From Chrysomallon squamiferum (Eukaryota; Mollusca; Gastropoda; Neomphalida; Peltospiridae): a stretch of DNA of 45,000 nucleotides. The notes beneath the pieces were generated by a model. The model was not told where the DNA came from. It did no database searches and was given only the letters and a program-made list of their open reading frames with translations. The stretch lies in assembly GCA_012295275.1 (NCBI GenBank), contig CM022670.1, positions 11,702,083 to 11,747,082 on the forward strand, given 5' to 3'. Below are positions 32,275-44,953 of this stretch, one piece after another. The position numbers were made by a program, and so were the translations under genes. The first letter of the stretch is position 1. Each line of letters starts with the position of its first letter.

Positions 32275-34660
32275 ATACAGTAAGTCTCTGTAGCTTTTTC
32301 AGGGTTTTCTCCGAGTTGTGTAACACACTGATTTCTATTCAGATTACACACAAGGGGCCAGCAAGAAAGAGCAAGAGAGAAATGCTTTTATGACTGTTTC
32401 TTTCCAAGCACTACCACTTGGGGGCTATTACACTGTCATTACAATATCAGTTGTAATGTTATGTAATTATACTTATGTGTTTTTAATTAGGATTTTACTT
32501 GAGCATTCAGATTAAATTTTAATTGCCATTATATTTTGGTGATTACAGTTTCAGACATAAGGATAAAGATCTGAGGGAAAACTGCAGGGAGTCATCGCAG
32601 ACTGACCATGACATCCAGTTTTTGTTGCTACTGATCATTTAAATGGTAACAATTCTACCATAAAAAGTCCTTTGCTGTAAAAGGAAACACCTGATTAAAA
32701 CCAGTAGCCCTGATGTGATAAGAGAGACTGATACCATTTCACAAGGTTTCTGTTATGAAACCTCTATAGTAATTGCTTAAATCATTTTCTTGTTGAAATA
32801 AGCAGGACATAATTATCATATTTAGGATTTTGATTTTCTAACAATTACAACTGCTAAAGGTAGAGAGATTTGTTTGATTCTGATTACAGTAAAGTGCAAC
32901 AGAAGCAAAACAAGCAGTGATAATACCCAGAGAAAAAATTTAAAAAAAAAAGTAATAATAACAGTAATATTAATTACTGGCAGACATTAAAAAATATTGT
33001 TTTTAAAATTCTAGCTGTGTTGTTATATAAACTGAATGTATTTTTTTTTAACTATAAACATTACACCCTAAATTTGTTGCCTAGGGCATGTGGCACACCT
33101 TCTTTTACCCTATCCATGGCACAGGACTGCAGGAAGAAATCTAATGATAGTAATCCATTATGACTGCAGATTGCATTACTTAATATCTCTGACTGTCCTC
33201 TGTAGGAGGTGATGCTTGTGGTCAACTGATACCTTTGATAAAATCAAGTGTTTCTGTTTGTTATGCACCAGATGCTAATTTGTGTCTGGCAGGGTCCTCA
33301 TTTCCAATTTGTTTCTCAACACAGTGATTACCAGGCCTGTGAGGCTGTGTGTTTTTACAAAGACTTGTGTATGTATTATATGTCTTTCATGTAACTTCTT
33401 AACATTGTAATTAAGACACTGAAGCCGAGTTTTGTTTTAATCACTCTTTTGGTTTTTTCTCTTTTATGATGTCATCTGTTGATGTAGGAATGCACTCATG
33501 AGCCTGAATTTTATTTTCATCAGTCTTTGTTTTAGGATATTCTGTTACTGATTCATTATATTATAATTTTAAAATTTTTGTTCTTGTTTGTTCATGTTTT
33601 TTATCTCTTAATATTTTTATAAAAAAAATGTATTCTTATTACTATTATTATTATTTGTATTATTTATTATTTATTATTATTATTATTATTAATTATTATT
33701 ATTAAAAATAAGTTTCAAGGTACATTTGTTTTCAGCCTACTTATCTGGTTTTTGTTACATTAATATATTGTTCTTTATATCATTAGAAAACTGTAATATT
33801 CATAAATTGTGTTTTACTTTTTTTTATAATTATATTAACTGAACATACTAGTATACTTTTACCATCACTGAATTAAATAGAACAATTCCAATGTTAATTT
33901 CTGTAGCTAGTGAATATTTTCATTATATCATAATAGATATTTACATTTGTCATCACATATTTTAATTTAATTTCTAGTAGAAAATGATGAGGAGAAACTA
34001 TTTTGTGAACAAATTTTAATATTCAATGACAGACACATAATGGGAACTCTTTTGTTTAATGAGAGCAGAAAGGTTTGATCTGCCTGAAACTTTACACTGA
34101 TGACAAAGACACAAAAACTATCATATTCTTACTTTAATCAAATTTTTCACACCTGTTTTGCACAAATCTGAGAGGGCAGTTGCCACCCACCCCATCCCCA
34201 GTACCCCCTGGGTTGTACATCCATCCCCCTGTTAAAAGATGGCATCATTTACCTCAGATGTGTACAGCTCCACTTAGCATATATCATTTGAATCAGTGTC
34301 TCTGAATTAAATCTATGTGGGAGAATCAGTTACATTACAGCTAGGAATTGGCTCCAGCCCTGGGTCTGTGGAGAACCCTAAGAGTTTGTCATACTGGACA
34401 ACCCTTTTAAATCAGGTGGAAGGATCAGAATTTTATATCAGCAGTGACAAGAAGATGGTTGTAAACAATTTCATGTTGTTTTTGTGATGACACTGAATTA
34501 TTCACTTTTCTTGAGGAAAAGTAAATTGTTTTTGTTTTGCTTTTTAAATCAGTTTTGAACTTAACAAGTTTATATTCTGCTGTCCTTTCATTGAGACATG
34601 TTCAAAATCTGTCTCATTCTGTGTTACAATCGTTTATTTTTGTAATTCATTAAAATATAC
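32275..34660. other. noncoding stretch, no gene seen
   Basis: AT-rich with a (TTA)n tract at 33635-33710 and a C-rich patch at 34180-34235. No splice-bounded frame that I trust. Confidence 0.5.
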
Positions 34661-34667
34661 AGAAAGA

Positions 34668-34832
34668 AGCAGACACACACAACACACACACACACACAAC
34701 ACCCATGCACACACCCAGATGTGTACACACACACAGAGAAGCACATAAATACACACATAAAAATGCATCCACAAACACATACACTCACACACACACACAC
34801 ACATCAGTGCCCTTGTACTAACACATAACACA
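34668..34832. repeat. (CA)n-rich degenerate tract
   Basis: Imperfect CA repeats with ACACAT and CACCCA interruptions run over about 165 bp. The Cys/Val-rich minus-strand frame here is a repeat artefact. Confidence 0.85.
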
Positions 34833-36748
34833 CAAACACATTATTTTGAAGTGAAAATTTGCAGATTACTTTATTGTTTTACTATTTAGTGGCCAGAATT
34901 TCAGTAAATTCATTTCTTTCAGCAAAGAACAACATCTGTTTCCAAGGAACATAGAGTTCAGTGAGCATCTTTACCATTTGTCCTAACTATGACAAGTATG
35001 TACTCTTCTGAAAACATCTCTCATACTCTCTCCTGCACTTTTTCCCAGTCCCCTGTGTGAACCCTCAAAATAGCTGTGGTATGAGAAAGTAAAAAAAAAA
35101 AAAAAATGTGGATTAGTGTGAAATTACAATGACAAACCCTGAAAATAAGGATAATTGTAATGCTGAAGTGTTTTGGGTAAAGCAATTTTTTTTTTTATAA
35201 CTCTTTACTGTGGGGGACAGAACAAAGATGTTGTTACTGAATTAATTAGCTCTGCATGAAGATGAAAGACTGGCCTAGGGAGGTTTTTCCCTGCATTGAT
35301 AAACACTGACAAAGTAAAGTGGGACCTGGTAAACTCCTTTCACTTCTTTTATTGGATATTATAAAGTAATTTGCACCCAGACTTTTCTTTCTGCAGGCCG
35401 CACTCAGTATCATTTATGGGAGAACTGCTTGTTTTTAATGACACTTTCTGTTAATCTGCTTTTTATCAGTTAATTGTTTTACCCCTAAACCCTGAAGTAG
35501 TCCCTGTTGACTCCGTATTAATTAATATTTTCTGTTATTTGGAAAGATTAGAATATCTTTTTGTATATGGTTTAATATAATTAATTGTTGAATTTGTTTT
35601 GTTTAAATTTATGTTCTTGGTGCTGTTGCATTTTTCAAAATCAAACTTTTTTGGGTGTGTTGAAAGAAAACTACTTGTTTACTTATCTTTTTGCATATCA
35701 GTGAGTAACAACATTTTTAATATCATTTACATATTTTAAATAAAGAAAATTTGAAAAAAGAAAATTTAATATTTCAGTGATAGTTCTAGTCTACCTACTC
35801 TTAATTTTGTTTTTCTTTCAAATAATATTTAAATGATGGTTCTAATCTTCAGATCTTTTTCATTTTTTTTCATTCATTTGACAGTTATTAAGAAATTAAT
35901 ACACTGTGTTGAATTTTATGTGTTAAATCCACTCTATTCAGAAAAACATTAATAGCTGTTTTGGTTTACTAACCAACCATAAGATTTCTTATAGAAAGAG
36001 AACAAATGCAGTTTGAATAAGACATTTCGTGTACATGCATGAATATAACATGAATTATGACTGCTTTTTAACATTATCTTAAACATAATAGTAGTCTGAA
36101 GTGCACTTCTGGTATCATACTCCATTAAGTAAACACACTGAACACTGACAGCGACGTAACTCTGTGCTGAATCATAATGACGCAGTGTAATGTAAATACC
36201 GTCAAAAAAATATATATAATTTCACTTAATGAGACATGTATTTATTTACCTTGCGCAGTAACTGTCATATTTGCTTCAGATTCTAAAATCTGTTCTGTAG
36301 AGATTTTTAACATAATTTTCATTTAATGCTGCTTTCAAAATAAAATTAAAAATATTGTTTGTTTTTTTGTTTTGTTTATAGTTTTGGACAATAAGATACA
36401 TAAAAAGGAAACCTGTTGCCAGCTTCATTAGGCAACTTTTTCTGATTTGCATACACATCTTTTATATTCTCAGTCCCACAGACAGGACAGTACTTTCCAT
36501 GGCTTTTGTTGAAAACAATGGTTGGAATAAGAAATAGCTCAGTGAGTCCACCAAGAGTGATTGATCTTACAATGGGTGTGGGTGTGTTAATTGCAATAAC
36601 ACGTGAACATCCACATCTACAATGAATATATAAGAAAAATAAATTAACATGTTAGAATTAGACAACTCTTCACTGTCTTATATTAATTACATTATATGTA
36701 TGTATATAACAACACTTGCTATAATTAAAGACTGTTTTGTATTAAATT
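34833..36748. other. noncoding stretch, no gene seen
   Basis: AT-rich with no tandem array. No reading frame or RNA gene is supported. Confidence 0.5.
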
Positions 36749-36901
36749 TATATATGTATGCATGTATGTATGTATGTGTCTGTGTGTATGTATGTATGTA
36801 TGTATGTATATGTATGTTTGTATGTATGTATGTATATATATGTGTATGTGTGTATGTATATGTATATATGTGTGTATACAGACACATACACACACACATA
36901 C

Positions 36902-36934
<33 letters not shown>

Positions 36935-36943
36935 CATACATAA

Positions 36944-36976
<33 letters not shown>

Positions 36977-37074
36977 TATATATATGTAAGTATGTGTTTA
37001 TGTATGTATATATATATATGTATGTGTGTATATATGTGTATGTGTGTATGTGTGTGTGTGTGTGTGTGTCTGCA
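36749..37074. repeat. TATG / CATA / TATG array that reverses strand twice
   Basis: TATG, TGTA and TG units (36754-36877) switch abruptly to CATA, CA and TACA units (36880-36968), and after a TA run back to TATG and TG units (36985-37071). The middle block is the complement of both flanks, so each boundary is a long imperfect inverted repeat. All frames here on both strands are low-complexity. Confidence 0.9.
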
Positions 37075-37254
37075 TATAAATAGTAACTTACTAATTGTTA
37101 AGTGTCAGTGTCAAACACTGACCTGTTTGTATCTACTGCAGTAATAAAACTGTAGAAAGCCAAATCCGTTTATTACTGCTGCTGAATAGACCTCTGAATG
37201 CGTGAAATTTAAATATCATCATTTCTCAGTTATGTGTGCTTTGTTTTTAGTTCT

Positions 37255-37450
37255 GTAATAGAGGGCACAATAGATGCTGGATGCAGCCATATTTAATCCT
37301 GTGTCAGGTGCTGGTGTCAGGATGGCAGTTGTCTGTGTTTTATGTTCTGTGTCCACACCAGGAGGTGTCCAGCCGTCCAGTCTGGCTGTCCAGCCACTGA
37401 CCACCACCTGCTACATGTGCAGCAGCACTCACTTGTTGTCTTCTCTTAAA
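37255..37450. other. GC-elevated island of unknown function
   Basis: About 190 bases are clearly richer in G and C than anything nearby. GTCCAGCC, GTCCAGTC and GTCCAGCC recur at 37366-37396, and CAGGTG, CACCTG and ACATGTG E-box-like words occur. Both strands hold a 62-codon frame, neither with a known signature. It could be an enhancer, an exon or an old repeat. Confidence 0.3.
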
Positions 37451-39165
37451 ACACTGATGTAATGGTCAAGTTTGTTTCCAGGTGGTAACAAGCAGAATGA
37501 ATATGTTTCCATCCATCTGGAAATGCAAATGGCCATTACTGTGTTCAGTGTTGAAAATCTAAAATGATAGATGAATTTGGTAAAATTGCTATCTGACATG
37601 CAGAATGAGTGGCAGATTTAAAAAAAAAAAAAGCAACAAATAAAATCTCGTGCTGTTTTATGAATTTGGACAAATGCTGAATTGCTTAAATGTTTAGTTG
37701 ATAATAAAAAGAAAAGAATCTTATTATGATTTCAAATTTAAAGATTTTTGTTAAAATATTGATTTTACTGAAGGTAACCCAACCATTTTGTTCTGGCTTC
37801 CAGAATCATGGAAAATCCTGAAAGTGGCTACTTTTGAATAGGGACACTTAGTTTAAGTTTCCAGTTCAAGTGAGATTGTTGATATGTACATAAGATCCTC
37901 TCACAATAAGTTATTACTTGCTTCAGTTTGCCCTCATTGTCGTTTATTATCATGTCTAAAAGGCTGACAGAAATCCATCTTGCTAGTATTTTTAGAATTT
38001 TAAATGAATTAATAAAGTGTTTTAATTTGTAACTGTTAAATATAGTTTCATGACTTATTTTTCATTGTTTATATTTTCATATTTTAAGTAAAGAGTTATA
38101 TATTAAGAGGGAACCAAAACAAAGTTAAAGCAAATAACAATAACAATAACAATATTGTTTCTTCTGTTATCATTATCATTACTACTGCTTCTTAAACTAT
38201 TTATAATTTTTGTATTTTTTCCAGTCTCGTCATTTTTGGCCATTTTCATTGTCCTCTTCTCCTTTTGTTTCTTTCCTTCGCTCTTAACTTCCACTTCTGA
38301 CTGTCTATGACATTAAAGAGAAATGTACTTCACAAATACAAGCATGTGTGTTTGGTTACAGAAGAAGTCTGTGATGGCCAATAAAGGCAAATGGTGAATA
38401 GAGTCAGCTTACTGATTTACCATGGACTGTCATTATTATTCTTCAGCATCTGGAAAAGATTTAGACATCTGTTGAAAGAATATTGATACTAGAACATTCT
38501 TAAATTGTCAGCCCTAAAATTGATGGCATGCTTTTTTTTTCAGTTATTTCTCAGTAATTGTTAATGTGACAGATCAAAAACTGGAATAGTTTTGTTTCTT
38601 GTACTTTTAAACATTTAAAATAATAAGGGATGGATTGAGATTTCAAAGAGTCTGATTAACTTTTAATTTTTTTTTTAAGTGTTTTTAGGAACAGGTTTTG
38701 TTGAAATTTGAATTTGAGATATCATACTTCTGCCCAACCCCAACCCCCCAAAAAAAAAGGGAAACCAAAGCAATAAATCATAAGAGTAAAATGGTTTTAG
38801 TATGTGGAACACAGAAATTTACAAGATAACCAGAATTCTGCTGCTTATTGTGATTTGTCAAACTAGTTTACTCTTTATCTGTAAACATATGCAAGTGTGG
38901 TGTTACAGTTTATTAAAGTATTTGTTAGGTCAGCTTTTTCCAACTTAGTCAAATTTCAACATTTGGTCAGAAATTAAAACAATGTGTGATAGATGCTGGA
39001 CTGGCACAAAGGTCGGTTGTAATGTCTTTTCTTCAGAAGGTGATACCTGATACACTGTTAGCATAATTCTCAGATAATGTCAGTCTAAGCTTTCAAAGAC
39101 TGATACCCTCAGATTCTTTTGTTATACAACCGAAATATTTAGAAGTCTTTCAGAACTGTGTTCAT
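37451..39165. other. noncoding stretch, no gene seen
   Basis: AT-rich. An (AAC/AAT)n tract is visible at 38131-38155 and an A9 run at 38750. A weak frame on the minus strand at 38103-38294 is Lys/Asn-rich and looks random. Confidence 0.5.
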
Positions 39166-39169
39166 CCAT

Positions 39170-39336
39170 AAGGAGGGCATTTTGTTAAAACTAGGTTCAG
39201 CTAGGAAAGGGCCATTTTCTGCAAATTAGATTTAGCAAAAAAGGGGTTAGTTTTTATTAAAAACAGGATTCAGCAAGGAGGGGGCACATTTCTCAAAACT
39301 GGACACAATAAGATGGGTCTTTTTTCTCACAACTGG
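39170..39336. repeat. degenerate ~35-bp minisatellite, 5 copies
   Basis: Units start near 39170, 39203, 39238, 39275 and 39310 (spacings 33-37). Each has a purine-rich head (AAGGAGGG, AGGAAAGGG, AAAAAGGGG, AAGGAGGGGG, AAGATGGG), then a T-rich middle, then A(A/C)(A/T)(A/C)NAGG(A/T)TTCAGC or AACTGG-like ends. Divergence is high, so it is old. Confidence 0.7.
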
Positions 39337-42110
39337 TACTCTGAGACAAGTTAGGCTGAGAGCAGGCTTTGCAAAATGGACTTTGTAATTGATCAGATTA
39401 TTGTAAATATGATCTCTTTAACATGTCTGACCTGTATCAACAAGTTATCAAAATAACAATTTCATCACTGCATTCATACAAACATTTTATTTATTTATTT
39501 TGGGTTGTATTTAGGTTATAAATTGTTTGTTTTTTGTTGGTGTTTTTGAGACAAGTATTGTATTTCTGTTTATTTTCAATTTTTTTTTTTTTTTGACTTA
39601 GTTGATTTTTGTCATCTGTTGATGTTTATAATTTAATAATTATTATAATTAAATTTTTTATTTATGAAAATCATTCAGCTCCTTCACCAATATCAAAATA
39701 AAGTGAAATATTCTTTAGTTACAAAATAAAATAATATTAATCAATTTTACCAGTTAATGTAATGACAGTGTCTAATACTGAGTAAGGTAACATCTGTATT
39801 TGAAGGTATTAATGACAATGAATTATGGATTGTAATCCACATTAATTATCTTTTTGTTTTATAACTAGTAATGGTTAGACCAGCTAGGTAGATATATAAA
39901 GAGAGACAAATTTTTATTTAGACTGTTCAGTTGTTTTGGGTTGAGGTGAGTTGGTCTGGAGGTTGTTTGTTGTTTTGTTTGTTTAACTTTCTTTAACTTT
40001 TCTATTTTTAAATTATCTTTTTTTATTCAATAGCAAAATGTATTAATGTATTTCATGTACATGCACATATACATTTTACATACACACACATAAAAGAAAC
40101 AGATGTAAACAGAATAACAGCTTTATAAAAAAAAAAAAAAAAAAAACGTAAACCATCACTTCATTGTAGCAACAGGCTTTTTAAATCATTCATAATTAAA
40201 AACTAGAACACACTGACAATAAACTTGTTTTAAGTTCAACAGTCTTTTAACGGGGTTAACTCCATCTTAGAATAATAATTCAATTCACAGAGATGCACTT
40301 GTCCCTACATGAACACACCTGTTGAAAAAAAAAATGGTGCTTTGTAAGCTGCGACCAACCTTTCATCTAAACAGTGACACAAAATATGATTTTATCTGTG
40401 GATCCAGTTCCCCCTCAGGCTCTTCTTTGTTTACAGATGATGTGATGGGCCAGGCTGAAGCAGCAACCTGACACTGTAATGACAGTCCTGACTGTGTCGA
40501 TGTTGTAGTAGCTTGTTCTAATTAGTGTAAGGTACGTTCAACACAGACACACAGACTTCACACACAATTATTAGTATAGCATTATAGACATACCCATTAA
40601 AGATTATCAGGGGTTTTTTTTGTTGTGTTTTTTTTTCAGAATAAATTTAAGTTTTGTACATGGCTAAATTTTTGTGTGTAGATATAACTACACATTGATG
40701 TAATTTTAATTTTACACTGGCAATATAATTTAATTTTATAGACACATAGTTTAAATCTTATGTGTTAATATAATAATTAATATTTTTATTTTGTGTCCAG
40801 TTTATATGATTAGCAATTGTTCCATTATTTTTATTTTAAAATTTGTTTAAAACAACTAAGTTAGATTTAATATCAAACATGACTTTTTGTATTTGTTAAT
40901 GCTTGTAGCAGCCACACATTATAGGGTATAAGTACCAGAATGTCTAGACTGAATATGTTAATACATGTGATAAAATCCTATATATGTAATAAAAATGTAT
41001 CCACATTGAGATGAAACCTTGTATTTTTATGCTTATTTAAATAAAAATATAGAAATATTACTGTTAGTCTTATTTATTTATTATTTTTATTTATTTTCTT
41101 TTTTTTAATTTTTTTTTTTTTTTTTTACTTTTGCATATCCTAATTTAATTGACAGTTTTTACTGTTTACCTTTATTATAAATTTAAAAACATAATTTTAA
41201 AAAAAACATTAGTATTTGTTTTGGGGCGGAATTATTATTATTATATTTAAAATTATTATTATTATTATTTTTTTTTTTTTTGTATCTATTTATTTTACTA
41301 TTTATGGCTGGCTGTTGTTTACATTAGTTGTTTATGCCTCAACTATAGGTCAAGGTGTCCAGTAATAGCTCAGAGGGTCCACTAAGTGGTCAGACTGTTT
41401 GATTCATTCACAGGTGGAGTCATATTGCACACTCTCTGGGTTTTAATATTCAGAAAGCTTATGAGCTAAATGGACTTCTCGTGTAGATGCTTAAACCCTG
41501 TAATTTGAGGCATTCAAGTTAATCACTCTGAAATTAAATATTTCAAAAGTCATTCAGAATACTCACTGCTTGGAAAATTAAAATATATAGTTAAAAGTAA
41601 GAATAATGAAGCATGCAACCCTAAAACATTATATTAATTAACATTTTAATTCAGTAATTGTATAATTATCTTTAGATGAAGTGTAGTTTTTTTCTTTTTT
41701 TTATTTATTTATCATCATCATACTAATGTTCTCACTAAAATTACAGTAGCTGATAAGGTTTATATAATGCTGAAAATAAGGCAGTTGGCATCAAACTGTT
41801 TATAAGTGTTTGACTTGTTATTAAACCCATTGTAAAAATAACGACAGCACTAAAATATACTACTTCATACAGTATACAGAAGACAAAATTAATTCAGCAA
41901 CCAACGTCCATTTTAATATCAAAAAATATAAATGTTTATTACTGCCATCTTCTCAACATTAACAATGTGTCAACTATCTAATATATATATATATATAAAA
42001 AATATGTTAACAGTACTGTTATAATTTATTTAAATTTAAGAATCAGAATTGCTTATTCAAGATATTCAATATTGTGCAAGTCTCGACTGTGTGTAACAAT
42101 AAATTCTTGA
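39337..42110. other. noncoding stretch, no gene seen
   Basis: Low-complexity tracts lie at 39585-39597 (T), 40129-40146 (A), 41075-41126 (T/A-rich) and 41229-41281 (TTA and T). The segment 40240-40540 is somewhat less AT-rich without an assignable frame. The tract ending TTTGTATCTATT at about 41280 matches the end of the TTAGGG-module block at 25.9 kb. Confidence 0.45.
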
Positions 42111-42600
42111 TTTTTAAATAATCTCCACTAGACGTGTTTCGGCATATTTAGACCTGAACAGACTGTCAAGATGTTACCAAACAGAAGAGTTTATTTGATT
42201 GACTATGTTACCTCTAGGAAATGTAATTTATTATTACAAATGAAACAGGACAAAAAGGTCTGACGTCCACCACTCGCTGTACGAGGGATGATAAACACAA
42301 TAGGCAACAGCTTGCTTGAACTGCTAGACTGGTCTTTATTTAGCGTTGTCGTTGTTAGACTGATCCTCTATTTATAGTAGTGTAATTCGTACACATTTGT
42401 CCTGATTCTTTAACATACTTACCTGCATAACATCTGTTCACTTACTCATTAGCTTTTTCAACAATTTGACTTTCGCTGTAAATATTTCTAAATTTTATCG
42501 GTCACACAATATTAATAGTAAACATCCAAGTTACTCACTAAATAATCAGTGCGATGGAGTGGGTTACTGGGTATATCAAATGTAGACGAAACTTTAAATC
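42110..42600. promoter_or_regulatory. CpG-retaining block around the LTR-like segment
   Basis: CpGs reappear here after some 14 kb of depletion. Either the block is a recent insertion not yet depleted or it is an unmethylated regulatory region. Confidence 0.3.
42230..42385 (-). mobile_element. LTR-like segment, minus strand
   Basis: On the minus strand a TATAAATAGAGG box (42365-42376) is followed about 25-30 bases later by CTAAATAAAG (poly(A)-type hexamer at 42335-42340) and then by CpG-bearing sequence to a possible LTR end GGACGTCA near 42253. The order TATA, transcription start, AATAAA, U5-like end is that of a retroelement LTR. I could not find matching target-site duplications or an internal region, so it would be a solo or degraded LTR. 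A plain minus-strand promoter is the alternative. Confidence 0.3.
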
Positions 42601-42647
42601 CAAATGGAAAATAAAAATGTATCAGTAACTATGCAAGCAGGTTCTTT

Positions 42648-42850
42648 CTTGTTGTTGTTGTTGTTGTTGTTATTATTATTATTATTATTATTATTTTTAT
42701 TTTATTATAACTTTAATTATTATTATTATTATTATAATTATTTTAGCCAATCCCCAATTTAAACAGATACACACATATCTAGATAGTACAAAAATAAAAA
42801 AAAAAAAAAAAAAAAAATTTAATAATATTAACAATAATAAAACCATTCAG
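42648..42850. repeat. (TTG)n(TTA)n array and A-run
   Basis: Seven TTG units lead into TTA runs to about 42735, and an A20 tract follows near 42798. Low complexity only. Confidence 0.9.
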
Positions 42851-44560
42851 TGAAAGACTTGTTGTTTTTAATAAAGACTTTAAACTGGAATAAGAAGAGT
42901 TATTAAATTACAATAATTGGTCAAAGGTGGTTAAATATGTTTTAATCTGCTTGCACCGTTTTGGATGAACTTAAACACACACACACAAACACTGCTGTGC
43001 AGTAAGACAGAATAGTTAAAACACAAAAAAAAACACAACAACAACAAAAATAAATAAATCAAAATGAATAAAAAATTAAAAAAACGAATTGTTTTAATTT
43101 TTGTTTTTTTTTTTTATATATTAAATTAATATTACTGTTTCTGTTGGGGAAAAAATCAATATGATAAAAAATAAACTACTTCAAACTTTGGATTTTTTTT
43201 TTAAAAAAAAAAAATTAAACAGTCTTAAAGAATAAAAATATAATAAATAAATAAATTAGAAAATGAAACAATGAGAAAATACCCAGTTGAAAATAAACAT
43301 ATGCCACCTGATAAGCATTTGTTATTTGAGTGACTATTTTTGATTACACTACATATGCAACACATATTCACCAAGCCAAAAATGCTGAATGTTTGATTTT
43401 ATACCATATACAGCAAATTTTTACATAATAAGAAATTCATAAATTCTGTTAATTACAGAATTATTTTATAATTATTACTATTTTTAATACTGACTGAATT
43501 TCACATTTAAATTAACAAAAAAACTGGGACCTGTAAGACCATAAAGAATTTTAAAAATTTGTTATAACAAACTGAACATGTCCATTTTTAATATTCAATA
43601 AAGCTTTTAATTTTATTAAAATTAATGACAATTAACTTTTTTTTTTTAAATCAAGATCCTGATAGAATAGAAAAAAAGAATTATTTTCCCAAACTAAAAT
43701 TTTGCTAAATAAAAATGTCATATAAATTGAAAAACACATATGCTTTAATTTTTAAAGGTTATATGCACAATAAACTTTCCTTATTCAGTGAGATCATATT
43801 TTGTTAAATTAAAAAAGAGTCTATTAAATAAAATAAAATGCATTTGTTTTTAAAATCAATATCTACCAGAAGAATAAAATTTCATTCTCAGAGAATTAAA
43901 TTAAATTAAAAAACAAACATGCACAGCAGACATCATCACATTCAGTGAAAGTAACATTTTTGTTATATAATAAAAATTGTAGTGAAACGGACCAAAAAAA
44001 CCCAACCCAAAACGAAACGGACTTTTACTATTGATTTATAGTGTATAAAATAAAGGATGTTGTCTGTACATGTAGTTAAATGACTAAAATACTGAGTTGT
44101 ATCTCAACAGCTGCCACTGTCCCACACAGGCAACAGCTGTTTATCAGATTGGAATATTAATACTGCACAGACACCATTTTCTCAATTTTTCTTTCTCTAA
44201 TTTTTAAATTTTTTTTTATATTATTATTATTATTATTATTTATCTATTTATTTATTTTTAACCAGTATAATTATTTATACGAGTAATGAAAAATTTATGA
44301 GTTTTTGATAAATTAATGTTTTTATATAAAATATTATTGCAACAAGCACAGGTAAATAATTTGTCAAAAGACAAAGGTATTATCTGTTTGAGAATAAATA
44401 TTAATATAATTTTAGTAGTTGAAAAAAGAAAAGAAAAAAAGACTTGTAAATTTAATAATTGTAAAAAAAACCCCACCCCATTGATGTTTAGATTTTATTT
44501 TTATTTAATGATGGCTGTGTTTACTGGTTTGATAAAGCTTTCAATGTAATTAGGTGTATC
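42851..44560. other. noncoding stretch, no gene seen
   Basis: Very AT-rich with many A runs; the + strand is A-rich here, the opposite of 13-19 kb. There is a (TTA)n tract at 44220-44240. No coding frame is supported. Confidence 0.5.
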
Positions 44561-44611
44561 CATAATTGCTAAACAGACAGGTCCTTCATGCTAGAGTCAC
44601 ATGGGGTCAGA

Positions 44612-44953
44612 CAGGTGAGGGACTGGGCACTTTGTTTGAAGATAACTCTCAACAGGTGTTACCAGCCACTCTTCAGCTAGTTCACCTTACAGGTGATTCA
44701 CAAAGAGAGAGAAAGAGAGAAGATAACATTTTAGAACTGAAAAACGTAAAATAAAATAATAATAAAATACAAAATATATATATTAATGAACTTTGTAAAC
44801 AATTACGAATGTGAATAATTAAAAAACAAAAATATTAAAATATTAAAAATATTTAAAAATTTTTATTTATTTTTCTCGTGTTTATATCATCGTACACCTG
44901 TTGCATTGATCCACTTTAAAGGTGTGTGTGAGATGTACTACTCTATTCAGGTG
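44612..44953. promoter_or_regulatory. cluster of five CAGGTG/CACCTG E-boxes
   Basis: CAGGTG occurs at 44612-44617, 44653-44658, 44690-44695 and 44948-44953, and CACCTG at 44895-44900. CAGGTG is the core bound by Snail, ZEB and class I bHLH factors. Five copies in 342 bp of roughly 70% A+T DNA is far above expectation. A 62-codon frame over 44566-44754 has no recognisable signature. Confidence 0.4.

Noticed and set aside
34634-34831. 65-codon minus-strand Cys/Val-rich frame
   Set aside because: It derives from an imperfect CA repeat.
36649-37083. 144-codon frame and several others on both strands
   Set aside because: The peptide is almost wholly Tyr, Val, Cys, Met, His and Thr from TATG/CATA units. 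This is a repeat artefact.
44566-44754. 62-codon frame over the E-box cluster
   Set aside because: It has no known signature or splice context. The E-box words explain the less AT-rich composition equally well.
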